Shown: one piece after another, positions 22,301 to 35,600 of the stretch
Numbering within the stretch: the first letter of the stretch is position 1
How the letters are laid out: every line of letters starts with the position of its first letter
Assembly: GCA_029204225.1 (NCBI GenBank)
Contig: CM055109.1
Location: forward strand, 18,099,590 to 18,163,589
Length of the DNA: 64,000 nt
Source: Diphasiastrum complanatum
Lineage: Eukaryota > Streptophyta > Lycopodiopsida > Lycopodiales > Lycopodiaceae
Direction of reading: 5' to 3'
Position numbers and translations under genes: made by a program
The notes under the pieces: model-generated
What the model saw: the letters and a program-made list of their open reading frames with translations, nothing else
The model's database searches: none
What the model was told of the DNA's origin: nothing

Positions 22301-25300
22301 ATTTAGATGGACGCGCCGCCACGTGGTGGCGAGTTTATAGAGCTGATCCATTGGGAGGGGCTCTATTTATGGCATACTTTTCGCCGTGACCTCCGTCATG
22401 CTATGATTGACCCTCAGTGGCTCGACCGCCGACATGATACATTCCGTAGTCTCACTCAGACCAATGATCTTGCTTCTTATACAGATTAGTTTATGGAGCT
22501 TTGTTATCTTTTCACAGATCTACAGCCCATTGAGCTTATTTCTCGTTACATTGCTGGGCTTCGTGTGGTGCTTTACGTTATGATGTTTCTTCCTTCCGTC
22601 CTCCCACACTTGTTGAGGCAATGTCTCTTGCCAGTACTTTACAGCATAAGTACTCTGACACTCTTCCTTCCCGCTTCTCCCGACCCCATCCTTCTGCTTC
22701 ATCTTTTCCCGCTGCGTCCACCCCTACACCTGCCCCTTCTGTTCCAGCTCTCTCCATTGTCCCTTCGTCTCCTCGTCCTCCGACTCCTTGACCTGCTTTT
22801 GTCCGACGTTACACGTTTGCAGAGTTCGCTGACCTTCAGCAGCAGCGTCTTTGCTTTCGTTGTAAGAGTCGTGACCATTTTGCCCGTGATTGCCGTCAGC
22901 CTCTCCCTACTACTACTGCTGTTTTTTACCATGAGGGCACTACTCCAGATGATTCCGATATCTACATTCATATTTCTGATGAGCCTGACCTATCCTCTAA
23001 GCCTTCCACTAATTTACTTCCTGCTACTTGCCATGCTCAGCTTGCCTATGCTACTTGGACAGGGCGTCCTGGTCCTCGCTCCATTCGGTTACGTGTACGT
23101 ATTACAGCTCGTGAATATATTGCTTTAGTTGATACTGGCAGCACTCATTCTCTTATTAGCAGTTATATCACTAGTCGGTTACGTGCTTCACCTGTTCCTG
23201 CTTCACAGCCTCTCACAGTTGAGGTTGCCAGTTCCCATTCTTTTCGTAGTTCTCAGATGTTTCAGCGTTTACCATGCCGCATTGGAGATTTTTCTGGACA
23301 GGCAGATCTTTACACTATTCCTATGGAGTGTTATGATCTTATCCTTGGTGCTGATTGGTTTACATCTCTTGCCGTTACATTGGACTAGACACAACAGACA
23401 TTGACATTTGTACTTGATGCAGTTACACACTCACTTGTCGGCATTGATTCTCAGGGAGACTTTCAGTTGGTTATCGGGAAGCAGTTTATGCGTAGCCTGC
23501 CAAAGGCTGACGATGCAGCTCTTCTTTCCATTCAGAGTACATCAGTTCCTGCTTCACTTTCACCATCCGTGGGTCCTCTTCCTCAGGTTGATGCTGCTTC
23601 GGATTTACAGGTTGTTGCTGTGTGCCTTGCTCCTATATGCCTTGATTCACAGACATCATATTCAGTGGTCATTCCTGGTTTCATTGATATTGAGACCGTA
23701 TACCTTGGTATTTCTACTATTGCTTTTGCGCATACTTCAGATTGCCCTCCTGGTTCGGTGGTTGGTGCAGTATCTTCTCCATTGGTCTCTATATCTCCAT
23801 CTCTTGAGTCTGTTATGGCCGATGTTCCTGCTGATTTCTATGGGGTTCTTCATGGGTCCACGTTTGATGGTTCCCTCGCTATTGGTGATCAGGTTGTATC
23901 TACTTTCGCTTTACTCCATGGATCTCTGCTTGAGGTTTGTGATCTGCCTCATGATATTTCTACGGTTCCTGACATGATTCATGCGCCTTTGGCCCTTACT
24001 GTTACACATTTTTCATCCGAGGATATTTGCCAGATGGTCACTATTACTTATCTAGGGTATTTATATGCTGGGATCTTTCTAAATGGGTACACGGACATCC
24101 TTCTGTCTCCTGGTGTTTCTACATATAGGTTTCCTGCAGTCCATGCCGATGCTATGGATATATGGCATTCCTGGTTATTACATATAGCTTGGTTTTCATT
24201 TGGACCTGTTGATTGGTGCTGGTTTTTCCATATTACTGATCGCCTATGGTGCGGATATCTCTATGATTATGCATGTGGCTCTCTATCTGTTCCTTGGATT
24301 GTTGCTCATTTTCAGGCTTGGCATATCCTGTTGGCTTGGGTTATTGCCTCCGTTCCAGCTACTATTTGTTTGGGTGATCTTCAGGTTCCCTGTCATTTCA
24401 GGTTGCTCCATATCGCTTGGTATCCGATGTTGAGTTGCCACTTTGTTCTGGTTTTCCAAGACCATCAGGGTACCTTGAGAGAATTCCTTCTCCTCTCTTG
24501 GATAGTTTTTGAGGATGTTGCCGCCATATACTTCAGTGTTGCTCATATGTGCTTTGATACTCATTCCCAGCTACACGTGGATATTGCTCCGATGCTTGCT
24601 ACTGATGTTGCGGAACCTGTTCCTCGTTCCGGTGCATTTCTTCTATTCCTCACTTGTGCGCCTGGTGTGTACTTTGGGATTACACTTGCGCCAATTCCGA
24701 TGGGTCATCCGATTCTCCATCCGTTTTTGGTGTATCCTATGATGGATTGGTATGTCCATATGAGGCCTTTCTGGATGAGTTTTTCGGCTACAGTTTGTCA
24801 GTTGGGGCCTCTACTATTTCTAGATTTGTTGCTACTATTTTCATGTATCATGTCTTTTTAGATGATGCATTGATTTCTGGACCTTCTGGAGCTTTTGGCA
24901 TGCTGCTCTTCTCGTGATATGGGCCTTGAGGGTACCGTATGCCATTGCTACTTCTCATTCATGGGCCCTATGGATACCTTGGGCTTTTGACCATGTTGGT
25001 GCATATTTCTCCATTTTAAGCTATCCTTTGTCAGGATGATCTCCTTGGTGCTAGTCTTCCGATGCTGCTATCTTTCCTTGGGGCACCTTGCACATATGGT
25101 TGATGGTTACGTGTATCATGCGGCTATTCGCGATGAGTGTCCATCTCTTTTCAAGTTTCCTTATTGGCTTCCTGTTGCTGATGCAGTTCTATCTTTTCGG
25201 GCTTTTTGGATACCTTGGTGCTCGAGAGCTTATTACCTGGGCCAGTTCTCATTTACAGCATGTTCAGCACCGTTATCAGACCTCAGTTGATCGTCACCGC

Positions 25301-26599
25301 CGCCCTGTTGAGTTTCAGCTTGGAGATATGGTTTATCTACTCCTACGGTTTGCACGTCATCATTTTGTCCAGGGCCATGCTTCTACTGAGAAGCTTGCAC
25401 CACATTATTATGGGCCTTATTGCATTTTGGAGGTTCTTAGTCCAGTTACATATCGCTTACAGCTTCCTGTTCCACACGCGCCAGTGATGTATTCCATGTC
25501 AGTTTATTACGTGTTGCTATTGAGGATGACGCTCCTTGTGATGCTGAGTTTCCTACTGCGCCAGAGTTATTTCCATTTTTACCTACTGCTATATTACAGG
25601 TTCATCTATACCATAGTCGACGCCGCCGGCAGATTTAGTTTTTGGTCCAGTGGGATGGCCGTCTTATTGAGGAGGCCACATGGGAGCCTATTGATGTCTT
25701 TTATCATACAGTTGTTGTTCTAGCTGTTGATGCACTAGGGCTTGCTGCTACTTGATCCAGTTTCTTTTCGGCAGTTGGGACTTTTTCTTTTGTGCCAAGG
25801 AGAGACTCGGCTCATTACATTCACCGCGTCCATTTACATTTACTTTACTTTATGCATAAGCAGGCTTTGGGCCCTTTTTTATGCATTAGTGACACTTAGA
25901 CTATATGGTTGGCCTTTGGCCTTATTATTCATTATTAGGCCATTTGGACATATTATTGGAGAGTGGGGGCCTTCTTGGAGGGCGCACTATTTTCCCTCCC
26001 GGTTGGGCCCTAGCCACCGGAAGCTTCCTTTTAGGGCTTCCTCTTGGCTATAAGTAGGGAAACTGTGTCATTTGTTATTCAGCTGATGATATTGATCTCT
26101 CTCTTTAGTCTCCTTAATCTCTCTCTTTCCTGCTTTCTAGGGTTAAGTCTTGCTTATGTGCTGCTTTCATAGCTTAAGTCTTGCTTATGTGATGCTTTCA
26201 TAGCTTAGCTCTAGATCAGCTGTGGCTCTATTCGTAACTTCCCCCCCCTCCCACCATCATGTTACCACCAGGATTACTAGACATTCTACGCAGAGGCGTA
26301 CTACTACACATGCACGTGCTCATGTTCATAGACGCCGCCGGCAGGCTCCAGTGCTTTCCCATTCTGTGGCTCGCATTACATCTTTTTACAGCATCAGCAC
26401 AGCAGCAGCAGCACAGATCTTACCCTAGATACATATGATTATTATGCGCACTCTCGCATACGTAGCTATTTTAGTTTGCACTAGATTTTTTTTTTACAAT
26501 TTGGAGACATTTTTATACGCTCCCATGGTTACCACATATGTGACATGTACTTCATTAGTCTTATATGCCTTTTGGCATGAAAAGACATTAATAAAGCTT

Positions 26600-26639
<40 letters not shown>

Positions 26640-29600
26640 ACAGTTCTTCCACATGCACATGCACATATGGACTGATTATGCCACTACCTTATATACCATT
26701 CATACCATCTCCCCTAGACCTTCTGATTTCACATTCTTCATTGCTGGTATGGTCCACAATGCCATCAAGAAACTGAACACCTATAAAGCCAGAGATATTG
26801 ATGATGTTAAATGCGAGTTATTGATCCATGCGGCCGATTTGCTGTCACCTCTCTTGGCCACTTTACTCAATCAAGCTGTTGTCTCTCGTTTTCCTCTTCT
26901 TTGTGTGATAGCCGGCCCATACACTCCAGTTCCGCTCATAGGCAGAAACCGAACAGTCCTGTGCAAGGACCCTCTCTGCCAGTCGCTGAAGGTTAGGCGT
27001 ACTGCGGCCATGGAAGCTCCACCATGTCACAGGCGCCAACTGGTCATCTCTCAGCTTACACTGCTCTTGATCAAAAGGATACAGGCCCCGCTCAAACCTA
27101 TGTCTCGCTCTATGTTCCCCAGAGTCGTGCCTGTTGGCAAAGGAAATAGAACACGTGTCAGGCCACAAACCAAAGCATATGCTAATATAAACAACTACAC
27201 TAGCTAGAATATTTACAATACCTACGCCGGGCCATACACGCTCGGTGTACTCCACCCATCCTCAGTGGAGCTCCATGTCGCCAAGACGTCTGGTAGAGCG
27301 CCACAATGGGTCCAGCATGTGGGCCACCGCATGGATGGGTCTGTGCAAGAAGTCCCACCTCGTCTCCCAAAGTTGGAGGAGCTCTGCCTTCTTGCGCAGG
27401 TGACATTGCAAATGGTTAGTCATCTTTGAAAACACGAAAGCAAAGTGAAACTGAAATAAGAAAGTGATTGGAGACGTACCTATCCTCCTCCAAGCCACAT
27501 CTGTGAAGCGCCTCGTCGATGCGGTCCATGAACTCGTATATGAGACCGAGAGTGCACCCCTTCGGTCTACTAGACGCAGCACATAGAAGATAGGTCGAAG
27601 AACCTCTACAATCTCACTCGACCATGTCTAGAAGTCATCTCCAAAGACTATGGCCTGGAAAAACACTGCCTCTGTCGTGCAATTCTTGAACTCATCAAAT
27701 GCCTCACTGGATACCATCCTTCGGAAATGATCTCGCAAGACGCATAGTCGCTCGAGAACTAGGAAAAAGAAGGCAAAGCGAGTGGGTGCTGGCTTCTTCA
27801 GGTCCAGCCGAGAGAAGGTACGGAACAATGCCAGCACGCGCCTCTTTCTGGTGACGAACTTCACCACGCACCCAGAAACAACAGATGGGCGTGCTAAAGG
27901 TGTGTCTGACTATGGAGCATCGCTTGCTGCATCGCTGCACCCCCCTGTGGCATGATCTGGCTTTGTAAATGGTGCATCAGCAACTGATGATGATGCTGGA
28001 CGAGAGGAACCTGCTGCTGAAGGAACAGCTGGATGAGAGGCTGCCATCTCCCCCCATGTGACTAGGCCCTGCCTCTGCATTTGCTCTAGACCTTGCACCT
28101 ACACCATGTCCTGAACCTGCGCTAGTCCCTGCTCCTGTCATTGACCCATGAACAGCACTCCGAGATGGTCTCAAAGGCTCAAGAGATGTACCGTCAGGCC
28201 CGTATGTGTCCATCAATCTTTCCCCCTTGCAGCTGATATGCGAGGGCAAATGGATATGCCCATCCCCTGCCCATTTGGCCTGGTGAGTCGCAGCAAATGG
28301 GCCTTAACCCTGGTAAGAGAACCAATAAAGACGCCGCCACAATGCAAGCATCTGGTGCGTAGCCACACCCCCCTCTGTCAACTCTACCTCTGACCAAATA
28401 CCTCTACCAAGGACCGGCATTGTGTGAATCTTTCAGATCATGTAACTCAGCCAATGTATCAGACCTGCAAAAGAGGAAGCAAACAATCACATGCCAGTAT
28501 TCTGTTGGTAGCAACAACATTTGGATTCCACATATGCATTCACATCAATCAATTGCTTACAAGTTACAACAACCCTAAACCCAAAGTCGAAAAAAATTGC
28601 CATTTTGTTGCATCAACAACAGCGCAAAACGTGTCCTGGACCCTACCCCTCAAAACAAGCATCCTATTGCAATGAAGAAAGATAGTGCAGCTTTATACTG
28701 CAACCCAATGGCATGCCTACAAGATCCATAAACCCTAAACCTATCAAGAATCTCTACTATCAAGAATCTCCTCTGGTTCATGTGGAGGTTGTTGAGGATC
28801 CAACGGGAGAACTAGAACACTATCCCCTACCAGATTGTCTGATCTGGTTAAGGCCTTTCGTAACTGACTTACATGAAAGACTGGAAAAACCTTTCTGCTG
28901 TGTGGGAGTTCTAGTTCATAGGTGACCTTGCCTAGTCTCCTACTGATGGTAAAGGGACCACAATACCTTGGAGACAACTTAGCACACACTCCTGATTTGA
29001 GGGTTTTAGAGTCGACTGGGACTCTCAAGTAGACTTTCTCACCAGTGGAGAACTGCACATCCTGTCTGTGTGGATCTGCATAATGCCTGGCTCGATCCTG
29101 GGACTACCTAATGCTACGCTTCTATCATCTGGTTTAGGTCCTCTAAAAAGTTTCTGGCTGCTTCAACTTTTTCTCGTTTAAACCCTACAGTTGTGGGTGA
29201 GCGTGGCTGAAAACCGTACATCAGCATAAATGGGCTGTATCCCGTAGCTGAATGTTTGGTATTGTTGTAAGCAAACTCTAATATCGAGAGATACTCCTCC
29301 CAATTAGTCTGCGTCTTCCTGACGTATGCACGAAGCATATCCTCCAGCACCTGATTTACCCTCTCTGTTTGACCGTCCGTCTGTGGATGGTCGGTGGTAC
29401 TCATATTAAGTTTAGTATGGAGATGATGGAATACTGCCCTCCAAAAATTTCCAGTAAACTTACTGTTTCGGTCGCTGACTATGCCGGAAGGTAGACCGTA
29501 CAATTTAAATAGCCCGTCTACAAACAACCTCGCTAACTCTGGAGCTCTAACGGTTGTTTTGGTCGGAATGAAATGAGCCATTTTGGTCAGACGGTCAACT

Positions 29601-32600
29601 GTGACCCATATAGCGTCATTACCCTTTTGGGTTTTAGGCAGGCCTACTATAAAATCCATGGAGATACTCTCCCATTTACCAGCTGGTATTTCTAAGGGAT
29701 GCAACAACCCTCCTGCCTTTAAACGCTCTGCTTTGTTTACTTGACATTTCTGGCAACTGGTTACATACTGGTGGACGTCCTTTTTCATACTGGGCCGGAA
29801 AAATTGCCTACGAAGAAGCTCATAGGTCTTCTGTATGCCTGGGTGTCCCGCGCTAGGATTGTCATGACATTCATATAGGACCTGCTGCCTATAATCCTCT
29901 GAATTGGGGACACATACTCTATCTCTATAGAGCAAGTACTCATCCTGAATGGAATACTGTTTCCATTTGAATCCTTGAGTCAACTGACCCTCAACCACGG
30001 GGGTTTGCTTGGGTAGAATCCTCAACGTCATCTGATGACGTATGCTCGGACTCATCATCATCCTCAACGGAAGCTGCCGTATTCTTGGATGAACTGGCAC
30101 CAGCCTCGGGAACTGGTTCTGGAGTCTGTAACTGTCTGCTCTGGACTGAGTTCCAGATAGTAGAGAAGAATGCATCATACTGACATTTCCCTCTCAAGGA
30201 CTCGAGTAACTCATTACGAATCTGAGTAAAACTCAGCTCGTTTATCATAGGCATTATGCTAAGGGCATCTGCTACTGTATTGAATTTTCCACGTCTATAT
30301 CTGATAGACATGTCAAACTCTTGCATCAACTCTGCCCAACGAGCTTTCCAACCTCTAAGCTTAGGTTGATTGCAAAGGTATCTGAGACTCTCATGGTCTG
30401 TCAGGACCTCAAAGTTGGCACCATACAAATAATGCCTCCAAGTCTTAAGGGCATGGACTATAGAAAAGAGTTCCTTTTCATAGTCTGAGCTGGCTCGAGT
30501 TTTTTACTCTCGAACGCAGCTGGTCGTCCAGCCTGAGTTAGCACAACCCCTACTGCAAAGTTGCTAGCATCTGTTTCGACCACAAATGGTTGATTGGGGT
30601 CGACGACCTTTAAAACTGGTGCTGTAGCTAAGGCTGTTTTGAGAGCATCAAAGCTCTCCTGCTGTGCGGACTCGCAAATGAACTCCTTTCCCTTCCCCTT
30701 TAGAAGATTTGTCATGGGAACTGCTATCTAAGCATATTCCTTGACAAATCGTCTGTAATATCCCGCCAAGCCAAGAAAGATCTAAAGATCCAAAATATTC
30801 TGAGGTCTCAGCCAACTGAGTATGGCTTTAACCTTATTTGGGTCCATCTTAATCCCATCTGAAGAGATAATGTGACCCAAATATGCTACTTCTTCAACGA
30901 AGAATTCACACTTGGATCGTTTAGCATAGAGCTTATATGCTTTCTGAGCAGTCGAAACACCTTTCTGAGGTGTTTTAGATGCTCCTTCCTCGTTTTGCTG
31001 TAGACGAGGATGTCATCTAAAAATACGACTACAAACTTACCCAAGTATGGTCTGAGGACATTGTTCTTCAAGGTCATAAAGGTAGCTGGAGCATTTGTGA
31101 GCCCAAATGGCATCACCTTAAACTCATAATGACCGTGACGAGTCCTAAAAGCTGTTTTTGAGACATCTTCCGACTTTATACGGACTTGATGATATCCCGA
31201 TTTGAGGTCTATTTTGCTGAAAAACTTAGCCCCGTCAAGTTGGTCAAACAAATCGTCTGCTCGAGGCATAGGGTATTTATTCTTAATTGTGACTTTATTG
31301 AGGGCTCTGTAATCTACGCAAAGACGCATAGACCTCTCTTTCTTTTTCACCAATAGGACTGGTGAGGCCCATGGTGAACTACTGGTCTGAATTTGGCCTT
31401 TCCCAAGATAATCTGTTAACTGCCTAGTTATTTCTTCATCCTCTGTTCGACTGACCCGATACGGAGGTTTAGAAACAGGTGTTGTACCTGGTACTAGGTT
31501 TATTACATGATCTACCTCTCTGCTAGGTGGCAAACCATGTGGCAAATCTTCAGGAAAAACATCTTTTAATTTAGACAATAAAGTTTCTAATCTACTGATT
31601 TTCTGCTATATAGAACTAGAAATAGAAACTTCAGGAATAAACTGAAAGTCACATAAGAATACCTGATGGTCATCATCTCCGATTAGCTGATAGAGCTCTG
31701 AACTGCAGACCATAGGACTATTGGGAACATCATGCTCCCCATGCAACTGGATTTCTCGGCTTTTATGCTGAAAGCTGAGGGTGTTCTCCTGATAATTTCT
31801 ATGGAGGGAAGGTCCTAAACTGTAGAGCCAATCTCTCCCGAGAACAATGTCTGTGCGATCCAGGTGCATTATCTGAAAATTTATTTCATCTTGGTACCCC
31901 TGAATACCAAGATTCAAGCTACTTACCATAGTTTCCCATATTTTCTTATCTTCACCCTTAGCTAGTGAAACTATGTACCTATGCTGACTAGGTACTTCTG
32001 GTAGTTTAAGCTTTTTAACCAGGGTGTAGTTGATGAAATTATGGGTTGCCCCATCATCAACCATAACTATTACTGACCGGTTAGCAACTTTCCCATGCAT
32101 ACGTACTAGGTCATGCGGCCCAAAGCTGAAGGGTCTCGTTAGCATTGCAGAGGTCAGCTGGCAACAGTGTTCATGATCTTCATGATACACTTTGATCTCG
32201 GAAGCTGCCGAGTCACTGGGGAAACATACAGTCTAAACAAGATGAACTTGTTTCTTATCTTTCTTATCTTTTTTAGTGAAAGGCCCCTTGGGACACTGTC
32301 TGACTGTGTGTCCCTTGCCCATACACACAAAGCACAAACGTTCTTGTTTGGCTTTCTCAAAATCATCTGGTTTTAAGGGCTGTATGAGTGAAGGGCGTTT
32401 CTGAGGAGCTTCACTTTATTTATCTTGATTCTTTCTTTTTAAATTGAAAGTCTTTCTGAGGAGGCTGCTCAGAAAGTGGCTGCTGTCTCGCCCTCTTCCT
32501 ACCCACTGAATCATCATAGATTTGAGCACATCTGAGAGCTTGCTCAAGGGTAGTAGGCAAGTTTCTTTGGACCTCTACTTTATATTCATCTTTGAGGCCA

Positions 32601-35600
32601 TGGACAAATCCCCTGATTTTCTGATAATCATCCATATTTTTAATCTTTAAAATTGCTTCTCGATACTGCGAGATATATTGGATGAGGGACTTGTCCATTG
32701 CTGTTCTTTCCCAGGTTTCCCATTTTCTGGTAGAAATTCTCTTAGGAAAGCTTCTTCAAAGGCTTTCCATGACCGGGGAGTCTGCCCAGTCTCCTGGAGA
32801 TTTAACCACCACTTATAGGCCATAGGCCCTAGGGAAAGACTGGCCTCAATAGCTTGCAAATGGTCAGGGGTCTGTTTAAGAGCATGAATGTTCTTCCATT
32901 TGCTGAGGAAGGTTTGTAGAATGTCTGCATTTCTATCCTTCTCTTCCCCATTAAAAGTAGGAGGCTTTAAATCTTTAAAAACACTGGGGTGAGACCGTAA
33001 AGTCTCACCCAAAACTGATGGAAGTGGAGAAGGGGATAACTGAGAAGTGGAGGGAAGGCTTCCTTTCGCGGAACTCAAAATCAAGCTTTTGAGTTCAGCG
33101 AACGAGTCGTCCACACTGGACTTGAAATTGGCTAATGCCAACTTCAGTTCATCCACTTATGTTACCAACTGGAGAAACTGCTCCTTGGTAACCAGTTCGT
33201 CGAGTTCTTCGGCGAACTGTTCCTGTTCTTCTAATTCCATGGGTTCTTTCCCTTTACTATAAGCCAAGGCTTCTGTTTCAAGTTCGTCGAAGCCTCTCTC
33301 CGGGGGTTGATCAGGTCCCTGAGGAGTGGTCATCTTCGGAACTGAAAGAGAGGTACCTTAACTTCTGATGAAAAAGAGTCAGAAAGACTAATTTACAACT
33401 GTACAAGGGAAAGGAAAGATGACTTAGCTGTTTCTGAGGACTGTACTTCCAAAGAAAAGATGAAGAGGAACCCTCTCAGCTCTTTTACCCAAGATTTCAG
33501 ATCTGCTGTCCCGGAAAATCCCAGTTTGAAGCTTCAAAACGGTGTCAAAATTTTCGATTCCTTGAGTATAATAGGTCACTGATCTGATTGCTTCTGAAAT
33601 GGTTCCCAAAAATCAGATTTGAAGCCAAGATTTACTTCTGAATTCTGAAAATCTCAGAACACTGTACTCGCTGCCTGGCTGAGGTTCAATTTCTCTGAAA
33701 CTTTGGTCTGAGGCCCCAAAAATGCAAATACTTTGGAAGTTTGGTACTCCTCTACCCTCGCTGACTGGACAGCTATCTAATGGCTCCAAAAACTTCTGAT
33801 TTAAGCCAAAGTGTAACTCTGAAAATCAAGATGGATGAGGGTACTGTCAGCGTTGGATCAACACCACTTTTCCAGTTCAAATTTTCACTCTACTTCCCTG
33901 AATTTGATAGCAAAAATCAGAGATGAAAGCTGGAAATGCAGCGCTGGACCTGCTCTAGAAACTTCAATTGATTTCTATCTGGAAAGCAAGCTTTTCTACA
34001 CACTTCTGATCAGTAGAAGGCTTTTCCTACAGCGCTGGCCCTGCTACTCTACTTTCTGAAAACTTGAAGAAGTTCTGAGCAATCTAGCTACTTTCTCCAC
34101 TGCTGAAAACTGAATTCCCTAGGATGGAGATGGCTCTGATACCAGTGTAATAGATCCTAACACCACAGTAGGGCAAACACTCCCTGATCCTCCCAACCTT
34201 GCCTACTCCCTGATATAGAGTAAGCCCCTCCTAGCCCAATGTGAGGATTGGTAGCATGCAACTGCCAAGTGTCGGCCACGTGGCACTGACGTGGCCGACT
34301 GCACGTCGGGACCCAACTGGGGGCCCTATCCTGCTGACAGGGTCCCTAGGCTGTGTTAGGCCCGCCATAGCTATGGACCGTGCTGGGGCACACTACTCAC
34401 ACTGTCTTGCCCTGTTGGTCTTGTACGCTGGACACGACCCTGACTGTGGTATCTGACCTATCTGTGTTCCCTAGGGTTCGGCACTGGTTACGAGCTCGTA
34501 ACAACTGATCACCCACAGGTGGATGCCATGTGCCAGTGACGGAAATAGCAGGTAGAAGGACTCAAGGAGGGGGTGCCTATGGTTGGGAGATTCATTCGAC
34601 ACACCGGCTTCTAGGATTCACGACCTTCGAGAGACTGGCTTGTGACAATTGGTATCAGAGCCTCGTTCTAGAGAGAGAAACGTCCGTTCTAGAGAGAGAA
34701 AGTGAGAAAAAGCTTGGTTTTTTCACCATAACTTGGTCTATAGTGCTCAGATTTGAGGGAGATCTGTCTCAGATCATTTGTAGTGGGCAGTCGCTGTAGA
34801 TCAGCAGGGATTCATGCCGCAAATCTCAGATTTCAGAAAGTTTCAAAGTTTTGTAGGGCCAGTGCATTTTTTCTGAAGGTTTTTCGCTCATAACTCTCCA
34901 AAACCTTCTCAGATCTTGATCAGATTTTGGGAGCATGTTCCTAGCATCCATAGCGATCCTATAGAGCCATCATACGCCGGCTTTGGAGCAGATTTGCCTA
35001 TGTTTCACCAAAAAGTCGGTTTTCAAGCAAAAAACAGGTCAGATTTTTGGATTGAGCGTAACTTTTCCGATTTTTCTTCGGTTTCTGCTGTTAAGGGTGC
35101 AAATTGGGCCTAGTAGGAGGGCGACCTACGGCCAATTGACGGTTCGTGAAAAGCTTTTTCGTTTGGAAGAAATTCGACGTCAAACAGCCCGCTTTTTTCC
35201 TGTTTTTTTTTCGACTTTCAAGCCGATTTGGTGCCCAAAAAAAGTTTTTTACCGACTTTTGTACTAGCGTAGGACGCAAGGGAAGTACTACCTGTCCTTG
35301 GCTTTGTGTTTTCCAGAGAGTTTTATTACTTTCCAATTGCCTGTTTCTCTTTCAGTTCTAAATTGTGAATAAGTCGAAAATTTCCACATTTTTCCTTTCT
35401 TGAGTGTGTTTGAATAAGTGCAATTTCTAGCTTGATTTCGTGCTATCTCTGTTTTTGTTTCATAATGGAAGATGATAGAGTTGATATTCCGCTCAGTCCA
35501 CCCGTTGCTTTTTCATCACCACCACCCAGCCTTGTGCTTAGTCCTGCCCATAATCCGCCTACAGTGGCTGCTCATTCGCCTGTTGGTACTTCCCCTTCTG

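Larger units (their letters stand above)
20765..26239 (+). mobile_element. Chromovirus element A (defective; RT-RNase H-integrase core replaced)
   Basis: A complete LTR-to-LTR structure with a perfect 5-bp target duplication TCCCC at 20760-20764 and 26240-26244. The order is 5' LTR, Met-tRNA primer site, leader, gag, zinc knuckle, protease, ~1.6 kb of unrelated sequence with an open frame, integrase C-terminus, chromodomain, 3' LTR. Compared with element B it lacks RT, RNase H and the integrase catalytic core. Gag has several stop codons, so this copy cannot act on its own. Confidence 0.93.
28745..34503 (-). mobile_element. Chromovirus-type Ty3/gypsy element C, 3' truncated
   Basis: On the minus strand the order is 5' LTR (34503-34146), primer site, leader, gag, protease, RT, RNase H, integrase and the start of a chromodomain. 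The body ends inside the chromodomain ([10 protein letters not shown] at 28745), so the 3' LTR is missing. Several stops and frameshifts are present. Confidence 0.92.

Noticed and set aside
22493-23128. Long leucine-rich frame overlapping element A gag, and its counterparts at 38289-39008 and 40844-41293
   Set aside because: Shadow frames of T-rich (NNT) gag-pol codons; the true frame shows zinc knuckle and protease motifs.
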